This document shows, piece by piece, positions 34,100 through 42,898 of a stretch of DNA of 64,000 nt. A program made the position numbers and the translations under genes. Under the pieces are notes generated by a model. That model saw only the letters and a program-made list of their open reading frames with translations. It ran no database searches and had not been told where the DNA came from. The DNA comes from an uncultured Bacteroidales bacterium (lineage in GTDB: Bacteria > Bacteroidota > Bacteroidia > Bacteroidales > Muribaculaceae): positions 43,142 to 107,141 of the forward strand of contig CATZGB010000003.1 in the NCBI GenBank assembly GCA_958418815.1. The letters are read 5' to 3'. Every line of letters begins with the position of its first letter. The first letter of the stretch is position 1.

Positions 34100-35380
34100 T
34101 TACCAGGCAAACATCGGACGGTCAGACATCATCTGGTTGACTTTGTCACGGACAGCCTTGATGGTGGCTTCGCTTTCAGGAGCAGAAAGCACGGTGTCTA
34201 TCATCTCTACTATGCCGCCCATCTCGTCTGCCTTGAGTCCGCGGGTGGTGATAGCGGGGGTGCCGAGGCGGATACCTGAGGTCTGGAAGGGTGAACGTGA
34301 GTCAAAGGGAACCATGTTCTTGTTAGCGGTGATGTCGGCGTCCACCAGCACCTTCTCAGCCACCTTGCCGGTAAGTTCGGGGAACTTAGAGCGCAGGTCG
34401 ACCAGGATACAGTGATTGTCGGTGCCGCCAGACACGACATGATAACCCTTGTCTGTAAGGGCTTTCGCCATAGCGGCAGCATTTTCCTTGACCTGAGTCT
34501 GGTATTCCTTGTATTCAGGCTGCAGGGCTTCGCCGAATGCAACCGCCTTTGCGGCAATGACATGCTCAAGCGGACCGCCCTGCACGCCAGGGAATACCGC
34601 TGAATCGAGCAATGAAGACATCTTGCGGATTTCACCCTTCTTGGTTGCTTTTCCCCATGGGTTGTCAAAGTCCTTGCCAAGGAGAATCACGCCACCACGC
34701 GGTCCGCGGAGGGTCTTGTGGGTTGTCGAAGTGACAACATGGGCATACTTCACCGGGTTGTCAAGCAGCCCTGCCGCAATCAGCCCTGCAGGATGGGCCA
34801 TGTCGACCATGAAAATAGCGCCGATGCTGTCTGCTATCTTGCGCATACGCTCATAGTCCCATTCACGGCTGTATGCGCTCGCGCCGCCGATGATGAGCTT
34901 GGGCTTCTTCTCGTTGGCAAGCGCCTCCATCTGGTCATAATCGACACGTCCGGATTCCTGATCGACATTGTAACCGATGGCGTTGAAAACCAATCCTGAG
35001 AAATTGACAGGACTACCATGGGAAAGATGACCACCATGGTCGAGGTTCATACCCATAAAGGTGTCGCCAGGCTTGAGACATGCCATGAAGACTGCCATAT
35101 TGGCCTGTGCGCCGGAATGAGGCTGCACATTGGCATACTCCGCCCCGAAAAGCTGCTTCAGACGATCCTGAGCAAGGGTCTCCGCTTCGTCAACCACCTG
35201 GCAACCGCCATAATAGCGGTGGCCGGGATAACCTTCGGCGTACTTGTTGGTCAGGCATGAACCCATTGCTTCCATCACCTGGGGTGACACGAAGTTCTCT
35301 GAGGCAATCAGCTCGATGCCCTTCTGCTGGCGCTGATGTTCACGATTGATGATGTCGAAAATGACGTTGTCGCGTTGCAT
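34100..35380 (-). CDS. glyA: Serine hydroxymethyltransferase
   Basis: A 426-residue PLP enzyme that converts serine and tetrahydrofolate to glycine and methylene-THF. Conserved features are IELIASENFVSPQVMEAMGS, the NKYAEGYPGHRYYGG segment, HGGHLSHG, and the PLP-binding Lys in TSTTHKTLRGPRGG. The longer frame starts at 35473; I chose ATG 35378-35380 because MQRDNVIFDIINREHQRQ is the usual N-terminus. It lies 50 bp after the flavin reductase gene, on the same strand, and is probably expressed with pyrB. Confidence 0.96.
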   Translation of the reverse strand: MQRDNVIFDIINREHQRQQKGIELIASENFVSPQVMEAMGSCLTNKYAEGYPGHRYYGGCQVVDEAETLAQDRLKQLFGAEYANVQPHSGAQANMAVFMACLKPGDTFMGMNLDHGGHLSHGSPVNFSGLVFNAIGYNVDQESGRVDYDQMEALANEKKPKLIIGGASAYSREWDYERMRKIADSIGAIFMVDMAHPAGLIAAGLLDNPVKYAHVVTSTTHKTLRGPRGGVILLGKDFDNPWGKATKKGEIRKMSSLLDSAVFPGVQGGPLEHVIAAKAVAFGEALQPEYKEYQTQVKENAAAMAKALTDKGYHVVSGGTDNHCILVDLRSKFPELTGKVAEKVLVDADITANKNMVPFDSRSPFQTSGIRLGTPAITTRGLKADEMGGIVEMIDTVLSAPESEATIKAVRDKVNQMMSDRPMFAW

Positions 35381-35429
35381 AACGGTTGGTATTTGGGGTT
35401 GTAACTTGTTTTTGAGATGAATGGAGATG

Positions 35430-36023
35430 TCAGCCTTTCCGAGATTTCTTGACAGAGAATCCAAAGCGGCCAAGTTCTTCTCCTTGTGAATAATAGTGCC
35501 CGTGGGTGTAATTCATCAACCCGGCCTTGCCGAGGTCGAAACTGTCGGTGGCTGAATCTATGTATCGCTCGTCAGCCAGCACATTGATGACTTTGGCGAG
35601 GAACATATGATGCGATCCAAGAGGCACGACGGCGCTGACCTTGCACTCAATGGAAAGCGGTGACTCGTCGATGTAAGGACAGCTCACGGCGACCCCCGGC
35701 ACGGGAGTCAGCCCGGTCTCTTTCCATTTGTCGTACTCTTTTCCTGAGCGCACACCGGCCCAATCGGTCTGACGGGCCATGTCGGCAGTGGTGAGATTTA
35801 TGGTGAACTCCATCTGCCGTTTTATGATGTCAAACGAATGGCGCTCGGGACGGACTGATATGTAGCACATCGCAGGATCGGTGTTGACAGTCCCGACCCA
35901 GGCGACAGTGAGCATATTGGACTCCTCGACCGACTGCCCGCATGTCACCAGCACCGCCGGAAGGGGGTAAATCATCGTGCCGGGTTTCCAGCAGCGTTTC
36001 TTGTTCAGCGGCTTCGCATCCAT
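35430..36023 (-). CDS. Flavin reductase family (FMN-binding split-barrel) protein
   Basis: A 197-residue protein of the flavin reductase-like/flavoredoxin family. Signatures are YPLPAVLVTCG, MLTVAWVGTVNTDPAMCYIS and RHSFDIIKRQMEFTINL, where the barrel binds FMN. It probably transfers electrons from NAD(P)H to flavin or metal; the substrate is unknown. It lies between pyrB (11-bp gap) and glyA, an arrangement that recurs in Bacteroides. Its tail KKSRKG is basic. Confidence 0.82.
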   Translation of the reverse strand: MDAKPLNKKRCWKPGTMIYPLPAVLVTCGQSVEESNMLTVAWVGTVNTDPAMCYISVRPERHSFDIIKRQMEFTINLTTADMARQTDWAGVRSGKEYDKWKETGLTPVPGVAVSCPYIDESPLSIECKVSAVVPLGSHHMFLAKVINVLADERYIDSATDSFDLGKAGLMNYTHGHYYSQGEELGRFGFSVKKSRKG

Positions 36024-36034
36024 GGCAAGCGTGA

Positions 36035-36979
36035 TTACTTCGAGGCTTCAGCTTCTGCGATGGCCGCAGTGGTTATGCCAAGCGCACGGCAAATCAGGGC
36101 CTGACGGGCAAACAGTCCGTTGCGGGCCTGCTCAAAATAATAGGCTTTCGGGCTGTCGTCAACATCTTCAGCGATTTCGTTCAGTCGGGGAAGCGGATGG
36201 AGCACCCTGAGGTTGTCGCGCGAGCCGTCAAGCATATCCTTGGTGAGACTGTAGCAGTCTTTCACGCGCTCATACTCCTCCAGGTCTGCGAAACGCTCCC
36301 TCTGCACACGGGTCATATACAATATGTCGGTGGAGTTTATGACCTCAGGAGACAGTTCTGTATGCACCTCGTAAGGGATGCCAAGACGGTCACACAAGTC
36401 AAGGTACTCTTGTGGCATTGCCAGCTCGGGACATGAGACAAAGCGGAATTTAGGGTTGAAATACCTCATTGCCATCAGCAGGGAATGCACTGTGCGGCCA
36501 TACTTGAGGTCGCCCACCATTGTTATCTCAAGATTGTCAAGCTTGCCTTGGGTCTTAAGAATCGAGTAAAGGTCAAGCATCGTCTGCGAAGGATGCTGGT
36601 TTGCTCCATCGCCAGCATTTATCACCGGAGTCTCAGTCACTGTGGTGGCATATTTGGCCGCACCTTCCTGATAGTGACGCATTATGATGAGGTCGACATA
36701 GTTTGACACCATCTTTATGGTATCTTTCAGAGACTCACCTTTTGAGGAAGAGGATGTGCTGGCATCGGAAAAACCGATGACACGTCCACCAAGACGGTTT
36801 ACTGCGGTCTCAAAACTTAGGCGCGTGCGGGTTGAAGGCTCGAAAAAAAGCGTCGCCACAACCTTTCCGTCAAGAATCTTGTGGTTGGGGTTTTCCTCGA
36901 AGAAACGTGCGTCGGCAAGAATGTCAAGGATTTCTTCTTTGCCGAGATCGTCGATAGAAACGAGTGAGTTGGGATTCAT
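36035..36979 (-). CDS. pyrB: Aspartate carbamoyltransferase, catalytic chain
   Basis: A 314-residue ATCase catalytic subunit that forms carbamoyl-aspartate in pyrimidine synthesis. The carbamoyl-phosphate motif STRTR is at residues 49-53; the 80s loop with Ser/Lys (SSSSKGESLKD), the HPSQTMLDLYS segment and the HPLPRLNEIAEDVD C-terminal loop are all intact. A TATCTTTG -7 box lies at 37047-37054. No pyrI gene follows; the next gene starts 11 bp on and is a flavin reductase. Confidence 0.96.
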   Translation of the reverse strand: MNPNSLVSIDDLGKEEILDILADARFFEENPNHKILDGKVVATLFFEPSTRTRLSFETAVNRLGGRVIGFSDASTSSSSKGESLKDTIKMVSNYVDLIIMRHYQEGAAKYATTVTETPVINAGDGANQHPSQTMLDLYSILKTQGKLDNLEITMVGDLKYGRTVHSLLMAMRYFNPKFRFVSCPELAMPQEYLDLCDRLGIPYEVHTELSPEVINSTDILYMTRVQRERFADLEEYERVKDCYSLTKDMLDGSRDNLRVLHPLPRLNEIAEDVDDSPKAYYFEQARNGLFARQALICRALGITTAAIAEAEASK

Positions 36980-37046
36980 CGGAACGACAGTCTATTGGGT
37001 TTATCGCGGCCTGTCCGAGAACTGTCCAAGCCGTGTTTTATCACTG

Positions 37047-37054
37047 CAAAGATA
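37047..37054 (-). promoter_or_regulatory. -7 promoter box of the pyrB operon
   Basis: TATCTTTG on the minus strand, about 68 bp before the pyrB ATG. The leader shows no clear attenuator. Confidence 0.6.
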
Positions 37055-37149
37055 ATAATTTTTCGCCGCCTTTACAACTATAAACTCCCAAATCATTTCC
37101 AAAAGACAAACCACTGGCTTCAATTGCCGCAATTTGTCGCAAGGAGACA

Positions 37150-37821
37150 TTACACACTATGGGGGAAGTCTGCCATTTCAAGCATAGCCATATCATCAGG
37201 CATGTTACCCCAGGCGTGTATCTCACATCGCGGCCACGACTCCGATGCCAGGTATTGCTGTACGCGCCTTGCTTTCTCCTCCCCACGGCAGTTGGCAGTA
37301 GAGAACCGTCCGGTCAACCGACCGTTGTCATCCACCTCGGCCTTTGTTCCAATCACAAAATCCACTCCGTTGGCTATTGCCCAGGGCCGAACCCACTCCT
37401 CCACACTGGCCGTGGCGACTATTATCCTGGCCCTAGAGTCACGCAGAACATCCATTTCTTGTTTCACATCGCGGCGCAGCATTTCCGAGATTTCAGCAGC
37501 GAATCCTTTCCCCTTGCGCTCAAACTCTGCAAAGTCCATCCCCTTGAACAGGAAGCCAAACAATTTTTCTTTCGCGGCAGAGGATGAGAGCAATCCCATT
37601 TTCCAGGCGACAAGCCAGGGCGACGCTTCCACAACCGCCAAGGCAAACCGGCATTTTCCCAAAGCATATACTCCAAACCGGATGAAAGAATCACCCCTAA
37701 CGAGAGTGTTGTCAAAATCAAACAGGCCGACTCTTTTTCGATGACAGAAATCGCTGTCCGAATTAGAACCTGCCAAAGGATTTCCTGTATGATTTCTTCG
37801 TGTCATAACTCGTTGCGCCAA
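37150..37821 (-). CDS. HAD-superfamily phosphatase (HAD-IB type)
   Basis: A 223-residue protein with HAD motif I GLFDFDNTL (Asp nucleophile near residue 35), motif II IVATAS, and motif IV GNMPDDMAML. The subfamily is the one with phosphoserine-phosphatase-like members. Its gene directly follows the UbiA-type transferase with a 9-bp gap. In decaprenylphosphoryl-arabinose synthesis, a phosphatase removes the 5-phosphate from decaprenylphosphoryl-5-phosphoribose; that role fits the pairing but is inference. The first 30 residues are basic and polar, so translation may begin at MTRRNHTG (37806). Confidence 0.78.
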   Translation of the reverse strand: MAQRVMTRRNHTGNPLAGSNSDSDFCHRKRVGLFDFDNTLVRGDSFIRFGVYALGKCRFALAVVEASPWLVAWKMGLLSSSAAKEKLFGFLFKGMDFAEFERKGKGFAAEISEMLRRDVKQEMDVLRDSRARIIVATASVEEWVRPWAIANGVDFVIGTKAEVDDNGRLTGRFSTANCRGEEKARRVQQYLASESWPRCEIHAWGNMPDDMAMLEMADFPHSV

Positions 37822-37830
37822 TCAACCGGC

Positions 37831-38709
37831 TTACAGATATATGATTGCCAAATAAGACAATGACCAGCAAAGCACACATGCCTGGATGAACCTGTCTTTT
37901 AGAAGAATCGATGTCGGATCCCCGGCTTTTTCATCAACAATAGCAATCTGGAGATAACGTAGTATCCCGGCAAGCACGAAAACAGACGTCAGGTATATCC
38001 ATTGCGTGCCAAGCCGCGCTTCAACCTCCGGCTGTACTGTATATAGAATGTAACAGACCACAGTAATCGCACCGAGCAACCCAAGAGTCTGGTTCATGAA
38101 CGGCAGGTTATATGACACGGCATTCGACCGCACCGTGGCCCCTTGCTGCTGTTGTATCAACACATCATCCCGGCGTTTAGCAAAGCCAAGGAACAAGGTC
38201 AGCAGAAACGCGAGACATACCAGCCAGGGGGATATCCATATACCGCAGGCGACACCTCCGGCAAATATGCGAAGGACAAAACCAACGGCGATGCAAAACA
38301 CATCCACAATCGCAATTCGCTTGAGACGCAAACAATAAGCGACATTCATAAAATAATACGCCGCGATTATCGCCACTACATCAAGCGCATGCGCCAATGG
38401 AGACAACGCGAACACAATGCCTATGCCTACGACTACCAACGCCACCGAGACAAAAGCAGCCTGCTTGCATGTGACAGAGCCTTTGGCGACAGGACGGAAG
38501 CGTTTGCGTGGATGCATCCTGTTCTCATCCACGTCAACGATGTCATTCAGGCAATATATAGCGCTGGCCACCAGACACATCGCGCAGAACACCACCAATG
38601 ACGCAACCCAACAGTCCCAGTCTCCCATCCGCCTGCCAAAAAACATCGGAAGAAAAACAAACAGGTTTTTGACCCACTGCCAAGGTCGTAAAAGTCTCAG
38701 CACTTCCAT
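37831..38709 (-). CDS. UbiA-family prenyltransferase (decaprenyl-phosphate phosphoribosyltransferase type)
   Basis: A 292-residue integral membrane protein with about eight to nine helices. The polyprenyl-phosphate/Mg site NDIVDVDENRMHPRKRFRPV is the NDxxDxxxDxxHPxKRxRP form of the DPPR-synthase branch rather than of quinone-pathway UbiA. It would transfer phosphoribose from PRPP to a polyprenyl phosphate. The HAD phosphatase is immediately downstream. The final product in Bacteroidales is not known to me. The 196 bp upstream (38710-38905) hold no gene. Confidence 0.82.
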   Translation of the reverse strand: MEVLRLLRPWQWVKNLFVFLPMFFGRRMGDWDCWVASLVVFCAMCLVASAIYCLNDIVDVDENRMHPRKRFRPVAKGSVTCKQAAFVSVALVVVGIGIVFALSPLAHALDVVAIIAAYYFMNVAYCLRLKRIAIVDVFCIAVGFVLRIFAGGVACGIWISPWLVCLAFLLTLFLGFAKRRDDVLIQQQQGATVRSNAVSYNLPFMNQTLGLLGAITVVCYILYTVQPEVEARLGTQWIYLTSVFVLAGILRYLQIAIVDEKAGDPTSILLKDRFIQACVLCWSLSYLAIIYL

Positions 38710-38905
38710 CTGTCGCTTGCTTATGTGGTGACATTCCAGGCAAAATCTCGACTCTCTATCTCCACAGAGACTATGCGAACATCACATTTATGATAAATCA
38801 CAAAATTCGCCAAACTGTGAACCAATGACCGCAATCTCGTCAACAGACACAACGAACTGGCTTTAATGCGGCTTAAACTATTGTCACAACCTTGAGAATT
38901 CATTT

Positions 38906-40033
38906 TCATCTGGAGGCTTTGAGGTAGAGAAGAAGGGCAATCACGGCATAAATGATGTTGGGAATCCACATAGCGACCAGCGGGGATGTTATGCCCGACA
39001 CCGCGAACGAGGAAGTGACAGTCATGAAGAGGATGTACGAGAAGCTAAGCATCAGACCGATACCGATATTCACTCCCATACCCCCTTTGACTTTCTTGGA
39101 GGACAACGACATTCCGATGACCGTGAGGATAAAGGCGGCCGCACACATCGCGAACCGTTTCTGATATTCGATTTCAAAAGCCTGGATGTTGGCCACACCG
39201 CGCTGTTTCTGCCGTTCGATATACTGCCTCAGTTGCGGTGTCGACAATGTTTCCTGGTCATTGCGCGATATGAGGAAATCCCTGGGTTCGAAGGGTATCA
39301 CCGTGTCAAGCTGATAACCTCGTTTTATCTCCTCTCTGTTGCCTTTGAAATCGCGTATGACATAGTCTCTTACCTGCCAGCGATAAAGAGTGTCCCATCT
39401 GATTGACTGGGCCTGCATCCTCGACACAAGTTTCTTGTCTTTGAAAAGCTCCAGGGAAAACCGGTAGCCGGTCTTTGTGGTGTTGTCATAACGGCTCATA
39501 TAGGCAATCTGCCCCGGGGCCACTTGCATCATGATGTTGTCGCCATAATCCACCCGACGGTTTTTGACATAAGTGTTGGTGTAGGCGATACGCTTGACAT
39601 TGGCCGGAGGAATCACATATGCCGACAGCACATATGTCGCCACGGCAATGACAGCGGCAGAAATCAGATATGGCCGCAACAGCCTCCTGAAACTCATCCC
39701 TGAGGAAAGCATCGCGATAATCTCGGAGTTGTCAGCAAGCTTTGACGTGAAGAAAATCACCGCTATGAACACAAACAACGGACTGAACTGATTGGCGAAA
39801 TAAGGCAGGAAATTCAGGAAATAGTCGAAAATCGTGGCCTTGAGCGGTGCCTGCATGAAAGCGTCGAGCTTCTCATTTATGTCAAAGACAATCGTAATCG
39901 CCAGAATCAGCATTATGGCGAACACATATGTGCCGAGAAACTTCTTGATGATGTACATATCAAGGAGCGACAGCATTTTCCAGCCCCGTTTCAGGGGTGT
40001 TTTCCTATTCAGTATGTCAGGCATTACCTTCAT
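38906..40033 (-). CDS. LptF/LptG-family permease
   Basis: A 375-residue inner-membrane protein of the YjgP/YjgQ family, which with LptB and LptC extracts lipopolysaccharide from the inner membrane. It has six helices: one near residue 25-45, others about 60-125, then a large periplasmic domain (about 140-270) and a last group after about 285. The signature is the LLDMYIIKKFLGTYV N-terminus. The start may be the later MLSLLDMY (39976). Its gene follows tgt on the same strand with 30 bp between, giving a tgt-lpt unit. Confidence 0.88.
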   Translation of the reverse strand: MKVMPDILNRKTPLKRGWKMLSLLDMYIIKKFLGTYVFAIMLILAITIVFDINEKLDAFMQAPLKATIFDYFLNFLPYFANQFSPLFVFIAVIFFTSKLADNSEIIAMLSSGMSFRRLLRPYLISAAVIAVATYVLSAYVIPPANVKRIAYTNTYVKNRRVDYGDNIMMQVAPGQIAYMSRYDNTTKTGYRFSLELFKDKKLVSRMQAQSIRWDTLYRWQVRDYVIRDFKGNREEIKRGYQLDTVIPFEPRDFLISRNDQETLSTPQLRQYIERQKQRGVANIQAFEIEYQKRFAMCAAAFILTVIGMSLSSKKVKGGMGVNIGIGLMLSFSYILFMTVTSSFAVSGITSPLVAMWIPNIIYAVIALLLYLKASR

Positions 40034-40063
40034 CTCGGCTGTTGGATGTTATCGAGGCGACAA

Positions 40064-41194
40064 TCAGAGGCGACGGCTCACCCGCTCCACCATCTGTGGT
40101 TTCCATATATGGAAATCCCCGGCAATGATATGCTTGCGTGCCTCGCCCGTCAGCCACAGATAGAAGGCCAGGTTGTGAATCGAAGCAATCTGCATCGCAA
40201 GCAGCTCACCGGCAATGAACAGATGGCGTAGATAAGCTTTTGAATAGACTTGGTCGACGAAACAGTCACTCTCAGGGTCTATAGGCGAGAAATCGTCGGC
40301 CCACTTGAGATTGCGCATGTTCATGACTCCGTTGCGGGTAAACAGCATACCGTTGCGACCGTTGCGGGTCGGCATCACGCAGTCCATCATATCCACACCC
40401 CGGTCTATGGCCTCAAGGATGTTGGCCGGAGTCCCGACCCCCATAAGATAACGGGGCCGGTCAGCCGGAAGTATCTCATTGACCACCTCGATCATATCAT
40501 ACATAACCTCGGCAGGCTCTCCGACGGCAAGGCCTCCGATCGCATTTCCCTCCGCGCCAAGCTCGGCCACCCGGGTCGCGGCCTCACGCCGGAGGTCAGG
40601 GAACGTACATCCCTGCACAATCGGGAAAAACGCCTGGGAATGACCATATAGGGGCTGTGTCTCATTGAAATGCTTCCATCCCCGCTGCAACCATTTCATG
40701 GTCAGGTCGAGAGACTTGCGGGCATACCCCCGCTCAGATGTACCCGGGGGACACTCGTCAAGGGCCATCATAATATCTGAGCCAATCTCCCGCTGTATGT
40801 CGACCACACGTTCCGGGGTGAACAGATGCTTTGAGCCGTCGATATGGCTACGGAACCACGCCCCCTCCTCTGTGAGTTTTCTGCGCTCAGAGAGGGAAAA
40901 GACCTGAAATCCACCTGAATCGGTGAGTATCGGGCGATCCCAGCCCTCGAATTTGTGAAGACCACCGGCTTTGCGCAGAATCCCGGTACCCGGGCGCAGA
41001 TACAGGTGATATGTGTTGCCGAGTATGATCTGGGCCTTTATGTCATCTCGTAACTCACGGGCATGCACCCCCTTCACAGCCCCCACAGTACCGACGGGCA
41101 TGAACACCGGGGTGAGGATTTCACCGTGGCCGGTGGAGATCCTTCCCGCTCTGGCGGCCGTGCCGCCGGGATTAGCTTCCAGTTTAAAGTCCAT
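40064..41194 (-). CDS. tgt: Queuine/preQ1 tRNA-guanine transglycosylase
   Basis: A 376-residue TIM-barrel enzyme that swaps guanine-34 for preQ1 in His, Asp, Asn and Tyr tRNAs. Active-site segments are LTDSGGFQVFSLSERR (near residue 90), GTNG-like and CVMPTRNGRNGMLFTRNG. The zinc site usually has Cys-x-Cys-x2-Cys and a His; here DCFVDQVYSKAYLRHL keeps one Cys and the His region. Bacteroidetes Tgt proteins generally show this loss. A -7 box lies at 41223-41230. Confidence 0.95.
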   Translation of the reverse strand: MDFKLEANPGGTAARAGRISTGHGEILTPVFMPVGTVGAVKGVHARELRDDIKAQIILGNTYHLYLRPGTGILRKAGGLHKFEGWDRPILTDSGGFQVFSLSERRKLTEEGAWFRSHIDGSKHLFTPERVVDIQREIGSDIMMALDECPPGTSERGYARKSLDLTMKWLQRGWKHFNETQPLYGHSQAFFPIVQGCTFPDLRREAATRVAELGAEGNAIGGLAVGEPAEVMYDMIEVVNEILPADRPRYLMGVGTPANILEAIDRGVDMMDCVMPTRNGRNGMLFTRNGVMNMRNLKWADDFSPIDPESDCFVDQVYSKAYLRHLFIAGELLAMQIASIHNLAFYLWLTGEARKHIIAGDFHIWKPQMVERVSRRL

Positions 41195-41222
41195 TCGAGT
41201 GTATGAAAATGCGATATGACTG

Positions 41223-41230
41223 CAAAGTTA
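41223..41230 (-). promoter_or_regulatory. -7 promoter box of tgt
   Basis: TAACTTTG on the minus strand, 29 bp before the tgt ATG and divergent from the rhomboid promoter 60 bp away. Confidence 0.6.
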
Positions 41231-41290
41231 GTGATTTTTCCCCGAAAGAAAAAGGATTGACCCACACGGCAGTATATTGGAAAAAATTTG

Positions 41291-41298
41291 TAACTTTG
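41291..41298 (+). promoter_or_regulatory. -7 promoter box of the rhomboid operon
   Basis: TAACTTTG, an exact consensus match, 50 bp before the ATG at 41349. Confidence 0.6.
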
Positions 41299-41348
41299 CG
41301 GAATATGTAACCGCGCGGACATTGCCTCCGCCGCCTAACCACTTAGTT

Positions 41349-42110
41349 ATGAGTTTCAAAGACAGATTTCTCAATTTGCCACCGGTGACCAAGAATCTGC
41401 TCATCATAAACATAATAATTTATCTGTTTATGACGCTTGTACCTCGTGCAGGGGTTCAGCTTGAGCAATACGGGGCCCTTTACTATTTCACATCCGACCA
41501 GTTTCTGCCCTGGCAGCTGGTGAGCTACATGTTCATCCACGCCAATTTCTGGCATATTTTCTTCAACATGTTCTCATTGTGGATGTTCGGAGTGATTGTG
41601 GAGCGCACACTCGGCTCTCAGAAGTTCCTCTTGTATTACATAAGCTGCGGACTCGGGGCCGCTCTAATACAAGAAGGAGTGTTCGCCATTATGATAAACC
41701 ATTATGCCGGCCTCTTCGAAAATGGCGATGCCCTCTGCGCACTGCTGAGGGGAAGCCATGTCACATATGGTCAACTTCTTGACTTGGGCATAAGCCCGGG
41801 AGAGCCCTCTGTCGGTGCGCTCCTCGGACTATACCACACCCCCACTGTGGGCGCGTCAGGGGCAATATACGGCATACTTCTCGCATTCGGGTTCCTATAC
41901 CCCCAAATGCGAATCTACCTGATGTTCCCGCCCATACCGATGAAAGCCCGCACAGCCGTGATGGTCTTCGCCGCGATAGAACTTCTCCTGGGCGTATACA
42001 ACAGCCAGGCAGACACAGTGGCCCATTTCGCCCATCTTGGCGGAATGCTTGTCGGCATACTCATCCTGCTGTGGTGGAAGAAATCAGGCACTCTCCGCAG
42101 TCTATATTAA
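41349..42110 (+). CDS. Rhomboid-family intramembrane serine protease (first of two)
   Basis: A 253-residue membrane protein with six to seven helices. The catalytic Ser lies in VGASGAIYGIL (near residue 171) and the His in VAHFAHLGGMLVG (near 226). The oxyanion-region HxNxxH appears as HANFWHIFFNM. It would cut membrane proteins within or near the membrane; substrates unknown. The longer frame (41277) starts before the promoter, so ATG 41349 (MSFKDRFLN) is used. It is followed 12 bp later by a second rhomboid. Confidence 0.9.
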   Translation: MSFKDRFLNLPPVTKNLLIINIIIYLFMTLVPRAGVQLEQYGALYYFTSDQFLPWQLVSYMFIHANFWHIFFNMFSLWMFGVIVERTLGSQKFLLYYISCGLGAALIQEGVFAIMINHYAGLFENGDALCALLRGSHVTYGQLLDLGISPGEPSVGALLGLYHTPTVGASGAIYGILLAFGFLYPQMRIYLMFPPIPMKARTAVMVFAAIELLLGVYNSQADTVAHFAHLGGMLVGILILLWWKKSGTLRSLY

Positions 42111-42122
42111 AACCCGCAAGAC

Positions 42123-42872
42123 ATGTCACAGACGGCGCGAGCAACTTTGATTATCATGACTGTCAACCTGACGGTCTACTTCATCGTGCTCACCGCATGG
42201 CTGGCAAAAGGCATTTTCCCACAGCTCACGGAGGAAATTGTGGGATTCTTAGCATTCCCGGCATCTACCGACAGATACCTTACGGCCCCGTGGACAGCAT
42301 TCACATACATGTTCAGCCATCTGAATTTCGTACACCTGACGGTGAATATGCTCTGGCTTGTCGGATTCGGCCCTATGACCAAAGGAGGATGGCGACGGAC
42401 AATGGCGGCATATCTCGCCGGGGGCGTGTGTGGAGCCGCCGCGTTCCTTGCCTCATCTGCCGGTCAAGGAATCATTGCGGGCAATCTCGCCGGAGCATCC
42501 GCGTCAGTCATCGCCGTGGTGGTGACCGCGGCGTGCCTCAGCCCCGACAGGGAATTAAGGCTGTTTTTCGCAGCCAATGTAAAGCTCAAATGGATGGCCC
42601 TCGCAGCCATCATCACCATATTCGCAGGAAGCCCGACATTCACTCCGGCCACCGCAGCCCATCTTGGAGGCGTTGCGGCCGGACTGTCGATTGGATTGTG
42701 GCTGAGACACCGCGACAGGCGGCTCACTGACAGGGCCTTGGAAAAGGCGCGCCAGCACACGCGCCGTCTTGGGTTGCTCAATAAAGCCACACGCTCAGGC
42801 TTGGCCTCTCTCTCCGAGCCAGAGCGACTTGAGCTATTCGATTTAAGGAACATGAACATAAACCAGCGCTGA
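42123..42872 (+). CDS. Rhomboid-family intramembrane serine protease (second of two)
   Basis: A 249-residue protein with the same fold. The Ser motif is AGASASVIAVV (near residue 125, GASA rather than GASG), the His in ATAAHLGGVAAG (near 180), and HxNxxH reads HLNFVHLTVNM. All catalytic positions are present. The C-terminal 50 residues are a soluble basic helix (KARQHTRRLGLLNKATRSG). Tandem rhomboids with divergent active-site glycine may have different substrates. Confidence 0.87.
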   Translation: MSQTARATLIIMTVNLTVYFIVLTAWLAKGIFPQLTEEIVGFLAFPASTDRYLTAPWTAFTYMFSHLNFVHLTVNMLWLVGFGPMTKGGWRRTMAAYLAGGVCGAAAFLASSAGQGIIAGNLAGASASVIAVVVTAACLSPDRELRLFFAANVKLKWMALAAIITIFAGSPTFTPATAAHLGGVAAGLSIGLWLRHRDRRLTDRALEKARQHTRRLGLLNKATRSGLASLSEPERLELFDLRNMNINQR

Positions 42873-42898
42873 GAATCCGGCGGCCATATAGTTTTAAA

